Assembly: GCA_014526335.1 (NCBI GenBank)
Contig: JACTAT010000013.1
Span: 2,515,987 to 2,579,986, forward strand
DNA length: 64,000 bases
Direction of reading: 5' to 3'
DNA from: Chrysaora quinquecirrha
Lineage: Eukaryota > Cnidaria > Scyphozoa > Semaeostomeae > Pelagiidae
This document shows, one piece after another, positions 38,793 to 50,100 of this stretch. The stretch's first letter is position 1; each line of letters opens with the position of its first letter. The notes beneath the pieces were generated by a model. The model was not told the origin of the DNA, made no database searches, and saw only the letters and a list, made by a program, of their open reading frames with translations. The position numbers and the translations under genes were made by a program.

Positions 38793-39792
38793 GAGATCAT
38801 GTCTTATCGGCCACAAAACTAAGCAATTTATTGCGACTTCTAAACAAAAACAGCGGCCATCATCGAAATCGAAATTATTCAGGAAGGAAGGGTCTGGGAA
38901 CTGGTTGCATGGAGATGACGTCACGGGCGGTGTTTTGAATGAAAAGTCCTAGAAAAGTCCTTCCAAAATGGACGAAGAGGGTCACAAAAGATGTGAGGCT
39001 AATCAAGAAAAGATATCTCCCATGTCGTGATGTAAATATCAAGAAAGAGAGAACTGCTGATTATTAATGTAAATATATTCATTTTCCTCTGTTTTTACAG
39101 ATAATTTTACAGTTTTTGTGCTGCAAATCTGCAAAACATTTTAGTCTGACAGAGGGCCTAAATTTTGGCCCATAAGTAAGCCACAACAACAACAATAATG
39201 AACAACAAATCACTTCAAATCAATTCAGTTGACCAATTCAAAGGAAAATGGTAATTGCTTGATTAATCATTCATCCAATCAGTCAATCAATCAGTTAATC
39301 AGTCATTCAATCATTCAATCTTATTCACTCAATAATGAAACAACTCTCAATGATAATGAATTAAATATTCAATCAAACAATATATCAATCAGTCAGTTCA
39401 GATCTTACAGCACGCCTGTATTGATCCCATTGCAGACCCGTTTGCAGAGTATGGCTTTTTCCAACGAGATCTCGAGTGTGCAAGAACCCCTTTCTATTGT
39501 TCTCTCCTTTTGTTTAGCCTATTGTTCTATTCAAAAAATCGAGTGTGCAAGTGCCCAACTCTGCAATCTGGATTGCAGAGCAGGGTATTTGCACACTTGA
39601 GTTTTTCAAAATAAGAATAGGCTAACAACAAGAGCAATAAACAGGGGACCTTGCATACCCTTGGATCTCGTTGAAAACTACAATGCTCTGCAAACGGTGT
39701 ACTGAACTGTATAGTGCAACTTTGTTATTAATTATCTTAAGAAATTATTATTTTTTTCATTTTAGTACTGGTTGTGAAGTTTTGGTCATAAG
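38793..39792. promoter_or_regulatory. Divergent intergenic region between CHIC and LIN37
   Basis: One kilobase separates the two start codons, which point away from each other, so this interval must hold both promoters and 5' untranslated regions, perhaps as one bidirectional promoter. It includes a degenerate AATC tetranucleotide run (about 39226-39400) and a foldback MITE at 39437-39699. I see no clear TATA box or CpG-rich block. Confidence 0.5.
39437..39699. mobile_element. Foldback MITE just upstream of LIN37
   Basis: The outer arms CCGTTTGCAGAGTATGG ... AACGAGATCTCGAG (left) and TGGATCTCGTTGAAAAC ... GCTCTGCAAACGG (right) are inverted copies. An inner pair (GCCTATTGTTCTATTCAAAA / TTTTTCAAAATAAGAATAGG) with TGTGCAAG and CTTGCACA-like words completes a near-continuous palindrome of about 260 bases. 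It ends about 93 bases before the LIN37 start codon. Confidence 0.7.
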
Positions 39793-42377
39793 ATGGATTC
39801 TTACAGTGATACTGCCCGTTCAAGGCTGAATCAGATTCTACAAGATTTAGCTGACAAAGCAGAGGAAAGGTGAGCTGATACAAAATTACAAATTATGTAC
39901 TTGTTTAAAATATACCCTCAGGGATGGACTTACCGGGGGGTGTGGGGTGTGACACCCCCCAATATTTTAGTGTCATTTGGTAAACTTAAGTCTTATTTGG
40001 TAAAAATATTTTTGGGAATCATTTGTAGTTAGTTGACTCCCAAAACATTGAATTTCCTTCCCATCTCTGTCATCGCGACATGATATTTGGAACATTAGCA
40101 ACATTATATTTGCAAAAACAATTGTAAAAATGGGCAATGGGCCTTGATTTTTATTGATGGGGAAGGTGGCGAATGTCTACATTTCTTCCCAATAAACTAT
40201 GATTTTGTAACTGATTTTTAACTAGTAAAAATAAGAAAAGGGTGTTGCCCACCTTTTCCACCAAAGTAAAGGGTGTGTCTCTCCAAAAAGCCTTGCCTCA
40301 GACCCCCATATAGCCTAGCATCCCCCCAATAATTGTCTCTTGAATCTGTCCCTGAATACCCTGTATTTGAAATGTTATAAACATTAAATCTTTCTACTCT
40401 CAGGGCAATTGAAGAAGAAGATGCTTTGAATTTATCTCAAGGAGAAAAGTAAGATTTGCATTCATCATGTTTATGTACAACAGCATAAGGAAGTGATATT
40501 TCCAGTGTGACAGATAATATTATTACTGGAAAAAGGTCAATGGTGCAGCTCTCTTTTGTTTGGCATTCTACACTGCAACCACACATGGAACAAGCAGCAG
40601 TAAAGGGCTGTTGTATCAAAGTGGGTGTGGTCTTGATGAACTTAGACACCCCTTTATTCATATCTGCAAAGCAACTCCCATTGTGGCAGAGAAAAAGGAG
40701 AACAGAGTCGGATTTCTCTTCTTCTCTGTTGCAATATTCAACCTGCAGAACTGGACTCTGAAAAAGGGACATTAAGAAATAGATTTTGGGTAGTTTCCAG
40801 AAATTTCTTGTCAATTCTAGAATCTTTTAATAAACAAGACTATATTGCATATAATTTCAATTTCTTTTCTCAGTGATGTGATGCCTCCTCCAACAACGCC
40901 ATCAAAGAAATCAGGTGATTTGCTTTTGTTGTCACTTTGCTTTTTATAGTTTTATTTTGCTTGTTCAAATGCTATCAGAATGTTAATTTGCATGCTGTTA
41001 TAAAATTGCTCTACAAAAATAGGGTAAATTGCATATTTTAAATCTGCCAATCTTCCACAAACTTTTTACTTGCAACTCACTGAAATCTAGAACTTTCCTT
41101 TGGTTATAAATCCATAAGTATTGTCTGACAAATGTACTGCTCATTAAATATGCTTTGGCTTTGTCATCTGATCCAGCTACCTTGTGGTGTCAGGAGTTCA
41201 GGAAAGTTGGGTTTGAACCCCAGTCACAGCAGCGTCACAGCTGGGGATGATGTCTTGTTTGTTCATCTACTTCTGAGATTCTAGCAATTGGCTCTTCTTC
41301 AATGTCTGGCTTTTCTTGTTCTTTTTGCACATGTTAACTTCACAAACCCAAAAAAATATTACAGCGAGGATAGACAAAGTGCCTGATATTCTCTTTCTAC
41401 GTACTAGGGCTATGGCCTCCCCCTAGCCTTCCCTTAGCACCCACCGTCAATAATATTAGAGTCGTTTTACTCAGTTACACAACTGGTCTGTCTGAAAATA
41501 ACAATCACATAATTTGCTTGCAGGAAGAGCTCCTCGAAAGCGGAAAAGAAAGGAAACACCTCCTGAAGGTAGGACAGCTTAGTTTGCGGACATGCAGTGT
41601 AAACGCTTCCTTTACACCGCTCCTGAAGGAAGTTCAGCTCGATTCACGCTCCTTTCAATTTACGGCTTTCACTTTTACTTGCTAACAGCCTTAATAAAAC
41701 TCAATACCATATTTACAGCTTTTCTTATCTACTTTTAAAATAATATTGTTTTTATATGTCAATGTTTTTTCCATTTTAGAATACGTAGACACTGCTAGAC
41801 GTAAGTTTACTTCAATATTGTTGCTTCAATTGTTCCCTGCAATGTACAACTGTTGAAACATTTGATACTTAAACTGTAATCATTTCTCGATCTAATTCTC
41901 TATGTTTTCATTCTCTTTTGCATGTATCTTTTCTTGGAATTCATTCTTTTTGGCAATCAGCAACGTATGTATTTTTCCCTTACAAGAACTTTTAATATTA
42001 CTCGACATACCACCATATTATAGATTTTTATTGTTATCTTCATCTTTATCCCCATCATTTTTCGTTGTCATTGCAATTAAAATCATTACAAACAACGGCG
42101 TCCTCATCGCCAGCGGAATCATGACTTTTACTACAAGCGTTTGTAGTAAAAGTCATGATTCATTATGATCACTTATCATTATGATCATGATCATTTTCAT
42201 GATCATCTTCAAAATCATTATCACTACCTATCATCATAATCATCACCATCATGATTATCGTCATCATCATCACGATCATCAATCAACATCATCACCATGA
42301 TCACCACCACCACCACCACCACCACTACCGTCACCACCACCACAATTGACACCACCACCATCATCGCCATCATCATT

Positions 42378-42411
<34 letters not shown>

Positions 42412-45400
42412 CCGTCATGACCGTCTTCTGATCGTAATCATATAATATCTCTCTTTATTATTTTCAATGCCATCTCCTTCATCAGTATCATAGTCATAAT
42501 CGCTCGTCAGCACCATCACAAATAACATAATCATTTCATACTTTTCCTTAGGTTATAATTGTTGAGGGAACTTAAATAGCCTATCTCGTATCTTTCTTCA
42601 GGTACATTCTAAAGCTATTTGATCGCAGTGTGGATATGGCGCAGTTTCGCAAGGATTCGTCCATGTATGTAATGTGTAGGGCGTGGATTCAGAACAAACC
42701 ACATACAACGTACGAGCTTGGAGATATAATAAAACATGATATGGATATATCAGAATTTAAACGGGTAAATTATTTTTTTATCTATGCGTTGCATCAGTTT
42801 TCTACTCTTAAATCCGAAATACAATGCGGTTCTGCAAAAGGTGTCGCGACAGGTGACATGGCTAAGTTTTGAAGGCATCCTGATCACGATTGACAGGTAA
42901 TATGTTCGTCTGGTTCTCTTCCCGCAAGAATACACTAAGCGTATCTGTCTGCCTCGAGAGGTGACAAGGGTGAGTTACGAAGGCATCCTGATTCAGGTTC
43001 ACTTGCCAAAAGAATACAGTTAGCGTATCTATCTGTCTAGAAAGGTTCTATAGCCAAATTGTGACGGCGTCCTGATCACGATCGATATACCATGGATTCA
43101 TAAGAATAACTTCCACCGCACATCATCGTACCTGTCTGTCCTTCTGGGGTCAATTATTGAGAACCCATGTTGTTTTCTCGGGTATTTGCTTTGAGACACA
43201 CTGAGGAGGCTGTAGCACTGTGACATTCCGCTAATTAAAAAATTTTTAGAATTCAGGAAAATATTCACCTTTTAGGCATGAATGGCGAACACTAGGATAG
43301 ATTTTTCCACTAGAAATTCTCCTTTAGGGATACTTTCAGGCACAACCACAGAAAACATAACCATCCATACATGAAACAATGAGAAATAATATAAAATTCA
43401 GTCCATTTTAAATCTACTTATGCCCCTGTCCACATCAGCTTTATAACTTTTTGTCTGGGCTTTTTCATACCTTCTTCTTAGATGTGTATCTTTAGTTACT
43501 TAATTTCATTATGATGAAGTCATATTAACGATATCTTTAATTGTTATTGTTATTCAAAATGTTCTTATTTTGTTTCAGCAAACAGAGGATTCACAATATG
43601 TTTACAAGTAAGCTCTACTTCAAAAATTATTAAGCTTATGCTTAGGCCAGCCTTAGTTGTACTTAGCTTGGTCTTAAAATCAAGTCTCGTGTTCTAAAAA
43701 AGAATCTTTTCAGGCCTTTCCAATTATTATAGTGTGTAATATGCTATGGCGTCGTGGTGTAATCCAGCTGACTCGTGGTGTCAAAAGCTCAGGGTGGCCA
43801 AGGCTCGAGCCCAACCATGGTAGCGTCACAGCCAGGGTCGAGGTTTGATTAGTTAACCTACTACAGAGATCCTAGAGATTGGCGCTAAAACACCAACTGC
43901 GTTCTCCTTATATCATAACTCCTTCTAGTCTTTTCCTTAATGAGACGAGTGCGAATGGTAAGGTCCATCTAAATTCTATCCATAATATCATTTAGTAGTA
44001 GCATTTCAAGATTGATATCTATATTGCTAAATGTATCCCGACCGCGATAAAGTTGTGTAGGGGTTGTGTAACAGGGATACAACTGTTCGCTTGGTTATGC
44101 CCTAATAGCTAAAGCCGATTAGTGTCGGGTTTTTGCACTCATATCTAACTTCGTTTGATTGAGGTTTTATGGTTAAATTGATGTGTTAATCTGAATTTTT
44201 CGACCTAACTTTTTTTGGAATTTACTTTTTAGCTTAGCTGCTCCGATCAAAATTGATCCTGATGAGTGTATGGAAACAACCTTACCAAAGCCCCAAACTT
44301 CAGCCGAGCATCTTGATACTGTAAGTGTCCAGTTGAATTTTCTTAGACTCTCACTGATAATATACCACTGTTGACGGCATTTAAGCACAGAGTACATGAT
44401 CAGAGAACAGACGATCATACACTCTTTTGTTATTAAATGAAGGAAATTTGGCTTGACAACCAGCAGTTTTATTTTTCAACCCATTTCAGCCTGAAATCTT
44501 TATTTAGTTGTTCTTGTTTCTGACAAAAAGCGATCTTTTTGGACTTTTATCTCTTCTAAAAAAGTAGACTTTGGAAGACTTCAGAGAAGTTTATTCGGAA
44601 AAAAATTCGCTACGAAGTCTGCTAAATCTCCCATCTCTAGAGCCAGGAGAGTTGGAGCCTCAAAGTCTTCGCTTTTCCCGAGACTTGTGCAAAGAAAGGG
44701 CTTTCGACCTCTTGGAAGTCTCCAGAAAAAGGCAGACGCGGAAAAAGGCCCTCAAAGCACACCCTTGATGCTCTAATAAAATTGAAGAAATAAAAGAAAC
44801 AAACATTAAGAGTTTAGCCGAAGGACCCTATAGATCATACAGACCTGGTACCCCTGCTACTCGGCCCACACCTGTGCCCTAGTTATTTTGTATGTTTATA
44901 TAAAGACACTATTGAATCTCTTACGTCTTTCTCGTGCAGAATCGCAAATCTGTTTCTTTATCTCGAATTGCTGTTGATATTTATTGTAGTTCCCCTTTGG
45001 TCTGAACGATGTATCGCTTTGTTTTCAGATGATGAACACACATCCAAACATCCTTTCTTTGAAAACAGAGAACGTCGAACGATGGCAGACAACTAGATTG
45101 AGGTATATACAGAATGTAATGACAATATCCTAGTATTCTGCTTTTGTATTGTACTGTACGTACTGTACGTAGTTTTATTGTAAGGTGAATACCTGAGCGA
45201 GGCATATTTACTGATATTTTTGGCCCAGATTTTATTACATCAATTCTGACATCAAGATTATCGCACGATCACACTATCTCCTAATCACATGATTGCAAAT
45301 GCAAATGAGTTATCGTCGCCCTTTTAATAAAGTAAAAGTAAAGTTGCCGCTTTATTGCCTACGCCTAGGGCTTCTAAATGGACTTTACACTTTTACCCTG

Positions 45401-46079
45401 ATCTGGATGCATATAGCACATAGCACAGTGCAGCCACAAACGGTGCCAAAAACTACAGGTATCCGTATGCACAAGGTCTATGGATTTTTCCACAAGTGGC
45501 ATACCACAATAGATGGGATTGGAACCTGGACTGCATGACCAGAGAGACAACGACGTTTCCACTGAGCTGTAGAGCTCAATGAAATCGCCGAGTAACTCTC
45601 CAAGTCATTCAGCCCAAGGCTCTCCTATAGTTTGACTTTTGTGTTTCAGCTATGTTGAGCCTTCTTCAGCACCATACATATTTGTATTTATTTGTCATGA
45701 ATGGCGAGGTTTATGGAGAGAGACACATTTGTGCTAACAACTTGCCCAAGGTGTTGCTTTCTATGCAATCGCAGGTGGAAGGGCCGTGTCTCGATCCTGC
45801 AACGTTTGCGAGTCCTGCAAGGTAACCTCTACACTACAGAGACCATATAAATAAACCACTTTTTGTTCTTCCGTTGTGAAGCTGAGATGATGAATCTTGT
45901 TTTAGCTAACTAGTGCATTGCAAACCAGTTTAAATGCGACCAAGTCTCGGATTAATGTGTAAAGAACAAGATACAAGTTGAAGTTTCTCTTTTTTAGAAT
46001 GCGAGATGCATCACTCAAGCAACAAGAAAGATACATCGCAAGCTTGCTTCAGCTCAAATCACTTTTTACTCAGCCCTGA
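39793..46079 (+). CDS. LIN37: LIN37, MuvB core / DREAM complex subunit, eleven exons
   Basis: Exons: 39793-39869, 40404-40448, 40874-40914, 41524-41568, 41780-41800, 41961-41964 (4 nt), 42602-42764, 43579-43607, 44233-44320, 45029-45102, 45998-46079. Phases join without a break to give 222 residues; human LIN37 is about 246. Family marks: RLNQILQDL at the N-terminus (human RNQLDAVLQCL), the basic stretch RAPRKRKRK, then TYILKLFDRSVDMAQF with CRAWIQN (human TYVIKLFDRSVDLAQF, CRAWMRN), VYNLAAP (human VYKLPPP), and the C-terminal MRDASLKQQERY (human WKEASHRNQLRY). LIN37 is a nuclear scaffold subunit with LIN9, LIN52, LIN54 and RBBP4 in repression of cell-cycle genes. The gene has unusually small exons. 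Exon 10's donor GTATAT is weak. Confidence 0.93.
41160..41310 (+). mobile_element. tRNA-derived SINE, copy 1 (LIN37 intron 3)
   Basis: The most diverged of three related copies. It shares ATCCAGCTACCTTGTGGTGTC, a B-box-like GGGTTTGAACCCC and AGCGTCACAGCTGGGG with the copies at 43.75 and 51.85 kb. Confidence 0.65.
41961..41964 (+). other. LIN37: Inferred 4-nt microexon of LIN37
   Basis: Without it the flanking exons do not join: the 41780-41800 exon leaves one base over, whereas the next exon needs two to read TYILKLFDRS. CAAC lies between a good acceptor (pyrimidine tract, CAATCAG) and a donor (GTATGT). Including it yields AR-P-T-YILKLFD, restoring the family's TY. Inferred from phase and homology, not from transcripts. 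Confidence 0.7.
42117..42160. repeat. Perfect 20-bp-arm hairpin in LIN37 intron
   Basis: AATCATGACTTTTACTACAA is followed by the loop GCGT and the exact reverse complement of the arm. It stands directly before AT-rich GATCATGATCA palindromes and a TCA/ACC microsatellite. No coding role; the function, if any, is unknown. Confidence 0.85.
42161..42425. repeat. (ATC)n/(ACC)n microsatellite cluster in LIN37 intron
   Basis: Long runs of ATCATC and CACCAC triplets. The Met/Val/Asp-rich antisense open frame at 42224-42418 is an artefact of it. Exon 7 begins about 180 bases downstream. Confidence 0.9.
43745..43890 (+). mobile_element. tRNA-derived SINE, copy 2 (LIN37 intron 8)
   Basis: GGCGTCGTGGTGTAATCC resembles a tRNA A-box region, and GGCTCGAGCCC about 40 bases later fits a B box. 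It is followed by the family tail GTAGCGTCACAGCCAGGGTC, TTGATTAGTTAACC and GAGATCCT. Very similar to copy 3. Confidence 0.75.
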
Positions 46080-46844
46080 CAAGTAAGCTTCAGATCAAGT
46101 ACAATATTTTGGACCTGACGATAGACTTAGCCAAAAAACGTAGCTGTTGTCGAGGACCTCGTAGACATTTTTGAAGATATAATGCTACTTTTTTATCTTA
46201 TTCCATTTTATAAAGGCTGTCAGCCTTACAGAAAAAGTCTGTTTTGGGTTTTAAATTTTCCAAAACCTCTGTGGCCTAAAGTACTAACCATGCAGATAGT
46301 AGATGGGAAAAACACAAATAAGTCTTAGTAAAATTAGTTCTTGAAGAATAAATTCATCATCTTGAAAAATTCATAAAATAATGTTATTATTAATACTGTA
46401 GTAGGTTTTCAGGATATTTTCGACAGAATATCTAAGACTAACAATGAATGAGGCAACTTATACTATACTAAAACTATGTATTTCACAACCAGGGCTGGAG
46501 AAAAGGTCTGTTTTTCCTGACAGCAAACATTTAAAATCAGTATTTTCTGCGAAACCAAGCCGAAATTTCCTTCAATAAGAAGGGTTCAGAGTAAGCATTT
46601 CAGAGGAAATTTGGCCGCAATCGTTTTAAACTGGGTCTAAGGTGTTGGAGAGATTGAAGAAACAAAAATGGCGGCGGAAATTATTAATGAGTATTCTTAT
46701 AGGAGGTAAAAGGGATTTGCTCCATTCTCCGATAATTTGGTTTAAAATCGATAGGGCGATCCCAAGACCCGTAATTTTGAACCTCTGGGCATATTTTCTA
46801 CGAATGTAGGTACTAACTACCAGAGTAACTTAATGGTGTGACGC
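46080..46844. other. Convergent 3' region of LIN37 and MTMR
   Basis: Should contain the LIN37 3' untranslated region; an AATAAA lies at about 46347, some 270 bases after the stop. No other gene is seen. Confidence 0.4.
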
Positions 46845-47130
46845 TAAAGGCCTGGCTGAAGTAGGAGACATGTCGCGCGCAACATTGATGTCCCCTGTCC
46901 CCTCGGTGTCTTCCAGTTTATCCACCTCGGAAACTGTAGCGCGCGACAAAATCTGTAGCAAGAGACACGTAAATGTTTCTGGGAGACAACAGAAACATTT
47001 CTTGTCTCCGCGACATGCAAATGACTCGGGGGACATGTTGCTCGCACGTCACTCGCATGTTTAGGCACCCTGGAAGACACGCAGAATACAGTGCCGCGCG
47101 CGACAAGTCTCCTAGTTTAGCCATGGCTTA
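46845..47130. mobile_element. MITE family 1, copy 1, in the MTMR 3' flank
   Basis: Left end TAAAGGCCTGGCTGAAGTAG, right end CTAGTTTAGCCATGGCTTA: inverted terminal repeats of about 24 bases with GGAGACATGTCGCGCG / GCGCGACAAGTCTCC just inside. Length 286. About 85% or more of the sequence matches the copy at 61201-61495 by eye. It ends 45 bases beyond the MTMR stop, so it probably lies in that transcript's 3' untranslated region. The overlapping open frames on both strands are repeat artefacts. Confidence 0.82.
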
Positions 47131-47174
47131 AGGGTGTGGGTAAGCGACTGTCATTCGTATATAAACCGTTTCAA

Positions 47175-50100
47175 CTATCTTCGCAATAATTTATAGCAAG
47201 GTTTACAAACAGGAACTTTATTTTCAGAGTAATGTGCTGGAAGTGTTGATTGTCTATCTATGCATCTGCTGCAGAAAACATCACCACAATTCCAACAGTT
47301 GAACTGCAAGACAAACAAGGTATTTTATGAATTGGCTAAAGAACAATAATAAGGAACTGATTTGTTTAGTATCAGTTCAAAAAACTCAGATCCTAGACAG
47401 AGTTTCTACTAAAAACATAACCATATAATAGTCAATATATTTTCCATGAGAGATAACTATTTGACAGGATAGTTTTTTGACGAAAATGCTAGCTGACCAT
47501 CTTTGAAAGCCAGCCTCTTTATTTTACAACATATTGGTAGATGCATTTATCTCAAGACATTCTTACCCTAAAGCTTCACATTTTCATGCAAAGTAATAGA
47601 CAGAAAGGCAGAGAGTACTTTCAAAGATTGTATTGAGGACAGAAAGTATTTTTAAAGATTGTTATGAGTTCCTATGAGTTAATTGGGGTTTGAAACAAGA
47701 CCATGGAACTTCTTTAAGAACCTCTGCCAGTAGTTCTGGAAAAGTTTCAAGAGCTACGCTAAGCCGAAAGTAGAAGAGCAACGCAAAGCTCGCGTTAGTT
47801 TGGAACCGTGCCGCACAGTTGTCAGTGGGTAGACAAAGATTTCTACAGGAACAGACAGAAAATGGTTTTCCCGAAGATATAGATTTCTGCACTGCTTCAG
47901 GCGAAACAGTGGAATATTAACAAATAAATCTATTTGTAACACTTTTGTAAGCAAGTAGGCAGTGTGCATTGGCAGTGTAAATAGGCGTCTTTGCGGCATA
48001 GTGGACAGCAGATAACGTCTGAACTGTTTCACAATTCCTCTGTATTCTTATGTCGACAACAGCTTTTTGGCTTGTTAAGGTCTTAAGTTTTAGATAAGTC
48101 GGAAGAACCTTAGAGTTAACGATAAATACTCACTTTTCTTGTCAGATAATCAATCGGACTTCCACAAGAACATTGTGTAACACCCCTTAATGATTTCCAT
48201 TCGATTGAGAATGAAGGAACTTTCTTTAAAACATTCGTATCGTCTTGTAAGTCATCTTCATAGTTGTTCTGATGATTTAAGATATATCCTTCATTTAAAA
48301 GCATTGCTGAAGAAGTCGTTTCTGCTGTATCCTCAGTACTTTCATCTGATGTTTCTTGCTTTTCGTCGCTTTTGAGTTTCTTCATTGCTTCGATTCTCTA
48401 GAAAAGGGAAGGATTTGTGTCATAATCTTGAAATTACTATAAATAATATCTGATATATATGTCTATGGTTAAAAACCCAACAAACACCAGAACCTTAGGC
48501 CCTGGCCAAACAGTAAAAAATTATTTGCCAAGCATTTGAGATTTGCTTTATACAACCATTTTTATTAACCGCCTTGCCATGTCATAAAACACTGCTTGAC
48601 AAGCAAAAGCAAGCTGCACTTTTTGCTGAGTTTTTTTGAAGTTCAAAAACATTATTTGCCTGATATAAGCAAAAATGTTTTGCAATGTTTTGCAACATGG
48701 CCAAACGGTGAAACATTTAGCTTGAAAAGCAAATTTCAAATGTTTGACCATGTTTGATGGTTTAATCAGGAACTTATTTTTTACTTTTTAGATAGAGAAT
48801 GAAAGGTACTATGAATAAATACCACTGATTTTAAATTTAAAGACATATTTCGGATAATTCTGTTTTATCCGAAACATGTATTTATATAGATAGAAAGTAT
48901 AAGAGAACTTGTACAGGGTCTATATAATATGACAGAGTCAAAGGAGCCTATATTTTACCTTTGAAAGTAGTCTAATATGGTCCTGAAGTGATTCATTTTG
49001 ATCATGTAGAGCGCACACCATGTCAGCGACAGATTCTCTTGGATGGACGTCGTTGTTGAATCGAGCATATAGGCCCCTCCAGAATCTATGAGAAATTTGG
49101 AGATTTCATTGCCGAATTATACAAGTTTCAAGGGTAAACACGAAGGCATGGGTTTATTTTGTTTTTATTGAAGGATCCTGAAAAAAACCTGAGAAAATTA
49201 ATTCAAGCAGTGATTGCAAAAATATATATGATATGAGCTATGGCGTGTTAATAAATTCTAAGTTGCGAACTATTGCGTCAATAATTCTAAGATTCGAACT
49301 GTGACGCCAAAAAGTTCGAAGGTGCGAACAATAATGTAGAAAAAATTCGAAGATGCGACCAAGGCTTAGGGTCTTCATTGCACTTGATTCAACCGGGATT
49401 ATGTTCACAGTTTCATTTCATTTAAAGTAAATTAAAAGAGAAAACAATTTGTTTGGCATTTTCGATGAAAAAACTTTCATTGAGTGCCTTTCAAACCTGT
49501 AGCGAAATATTTGCAGGAGTTGTCTTCTAGAACAGCGATGCAAGAACCGCGTTTCCTGACTTTTATTACAAAATAACATGGTTTTTCCAGGGAAAATAAT
49601 TAAGACTTAGTTTACCATAAAATTTCCCTCAAGTGTATTTCCAAAGGGGATGCAATGGAGTAAATTTTTTATAACGTTCTAGGGTGAATAACTTCATAAG
49701 CAACAGAAAGACATAAGCGTAAGGCCCTGACCAAACGATAAAACATTGTTGGTCCAACATTTGAGATTTGCTTGTGAAGCAAAATATTTGACCGTTTGGC
49801 CACGTCCAAAAACATTGCTCTTCCAACATTTTTTATTTGCGTCAAGCAAAAAATGTTTTGAACTTTTCAAAAGCATTACGAAACTAATTTTGATACTATT
49901 GCTTATCAACCAATGTTTTTGGACCTGGCAAAACGGTCAAACATTTGTTGTAAAGCAAATTTAAAATATTGGACCAACAATGTTTGATCGTTTGACCAGG
50001 GCGTAATGACAACAAACCTTATACGTTGTGGAGAAGTAGATGGCATTAGAATTGAATGTTGTCCTTCTTTGTAAAAGGGGTTTACGTATTCACTGATATG

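Noticed and set aside
39226..39600. 123-residue open frame rich in Asn/Ser/Ile
   Set aside because: Runs through an AATC tetranucleotide repeat and into the foldback MITE upstream of LIN37.
42224..42418. Met/Val-rich antisense open frame
   Set aside because: A direct translation of the ATC/ACC microsatellite.
46830..47124. Several overlapping open frames on both strands
   Set aside because: All lie in MITE family 1, copy 1; a matching frame appears in copy 2 at 61171-61371.
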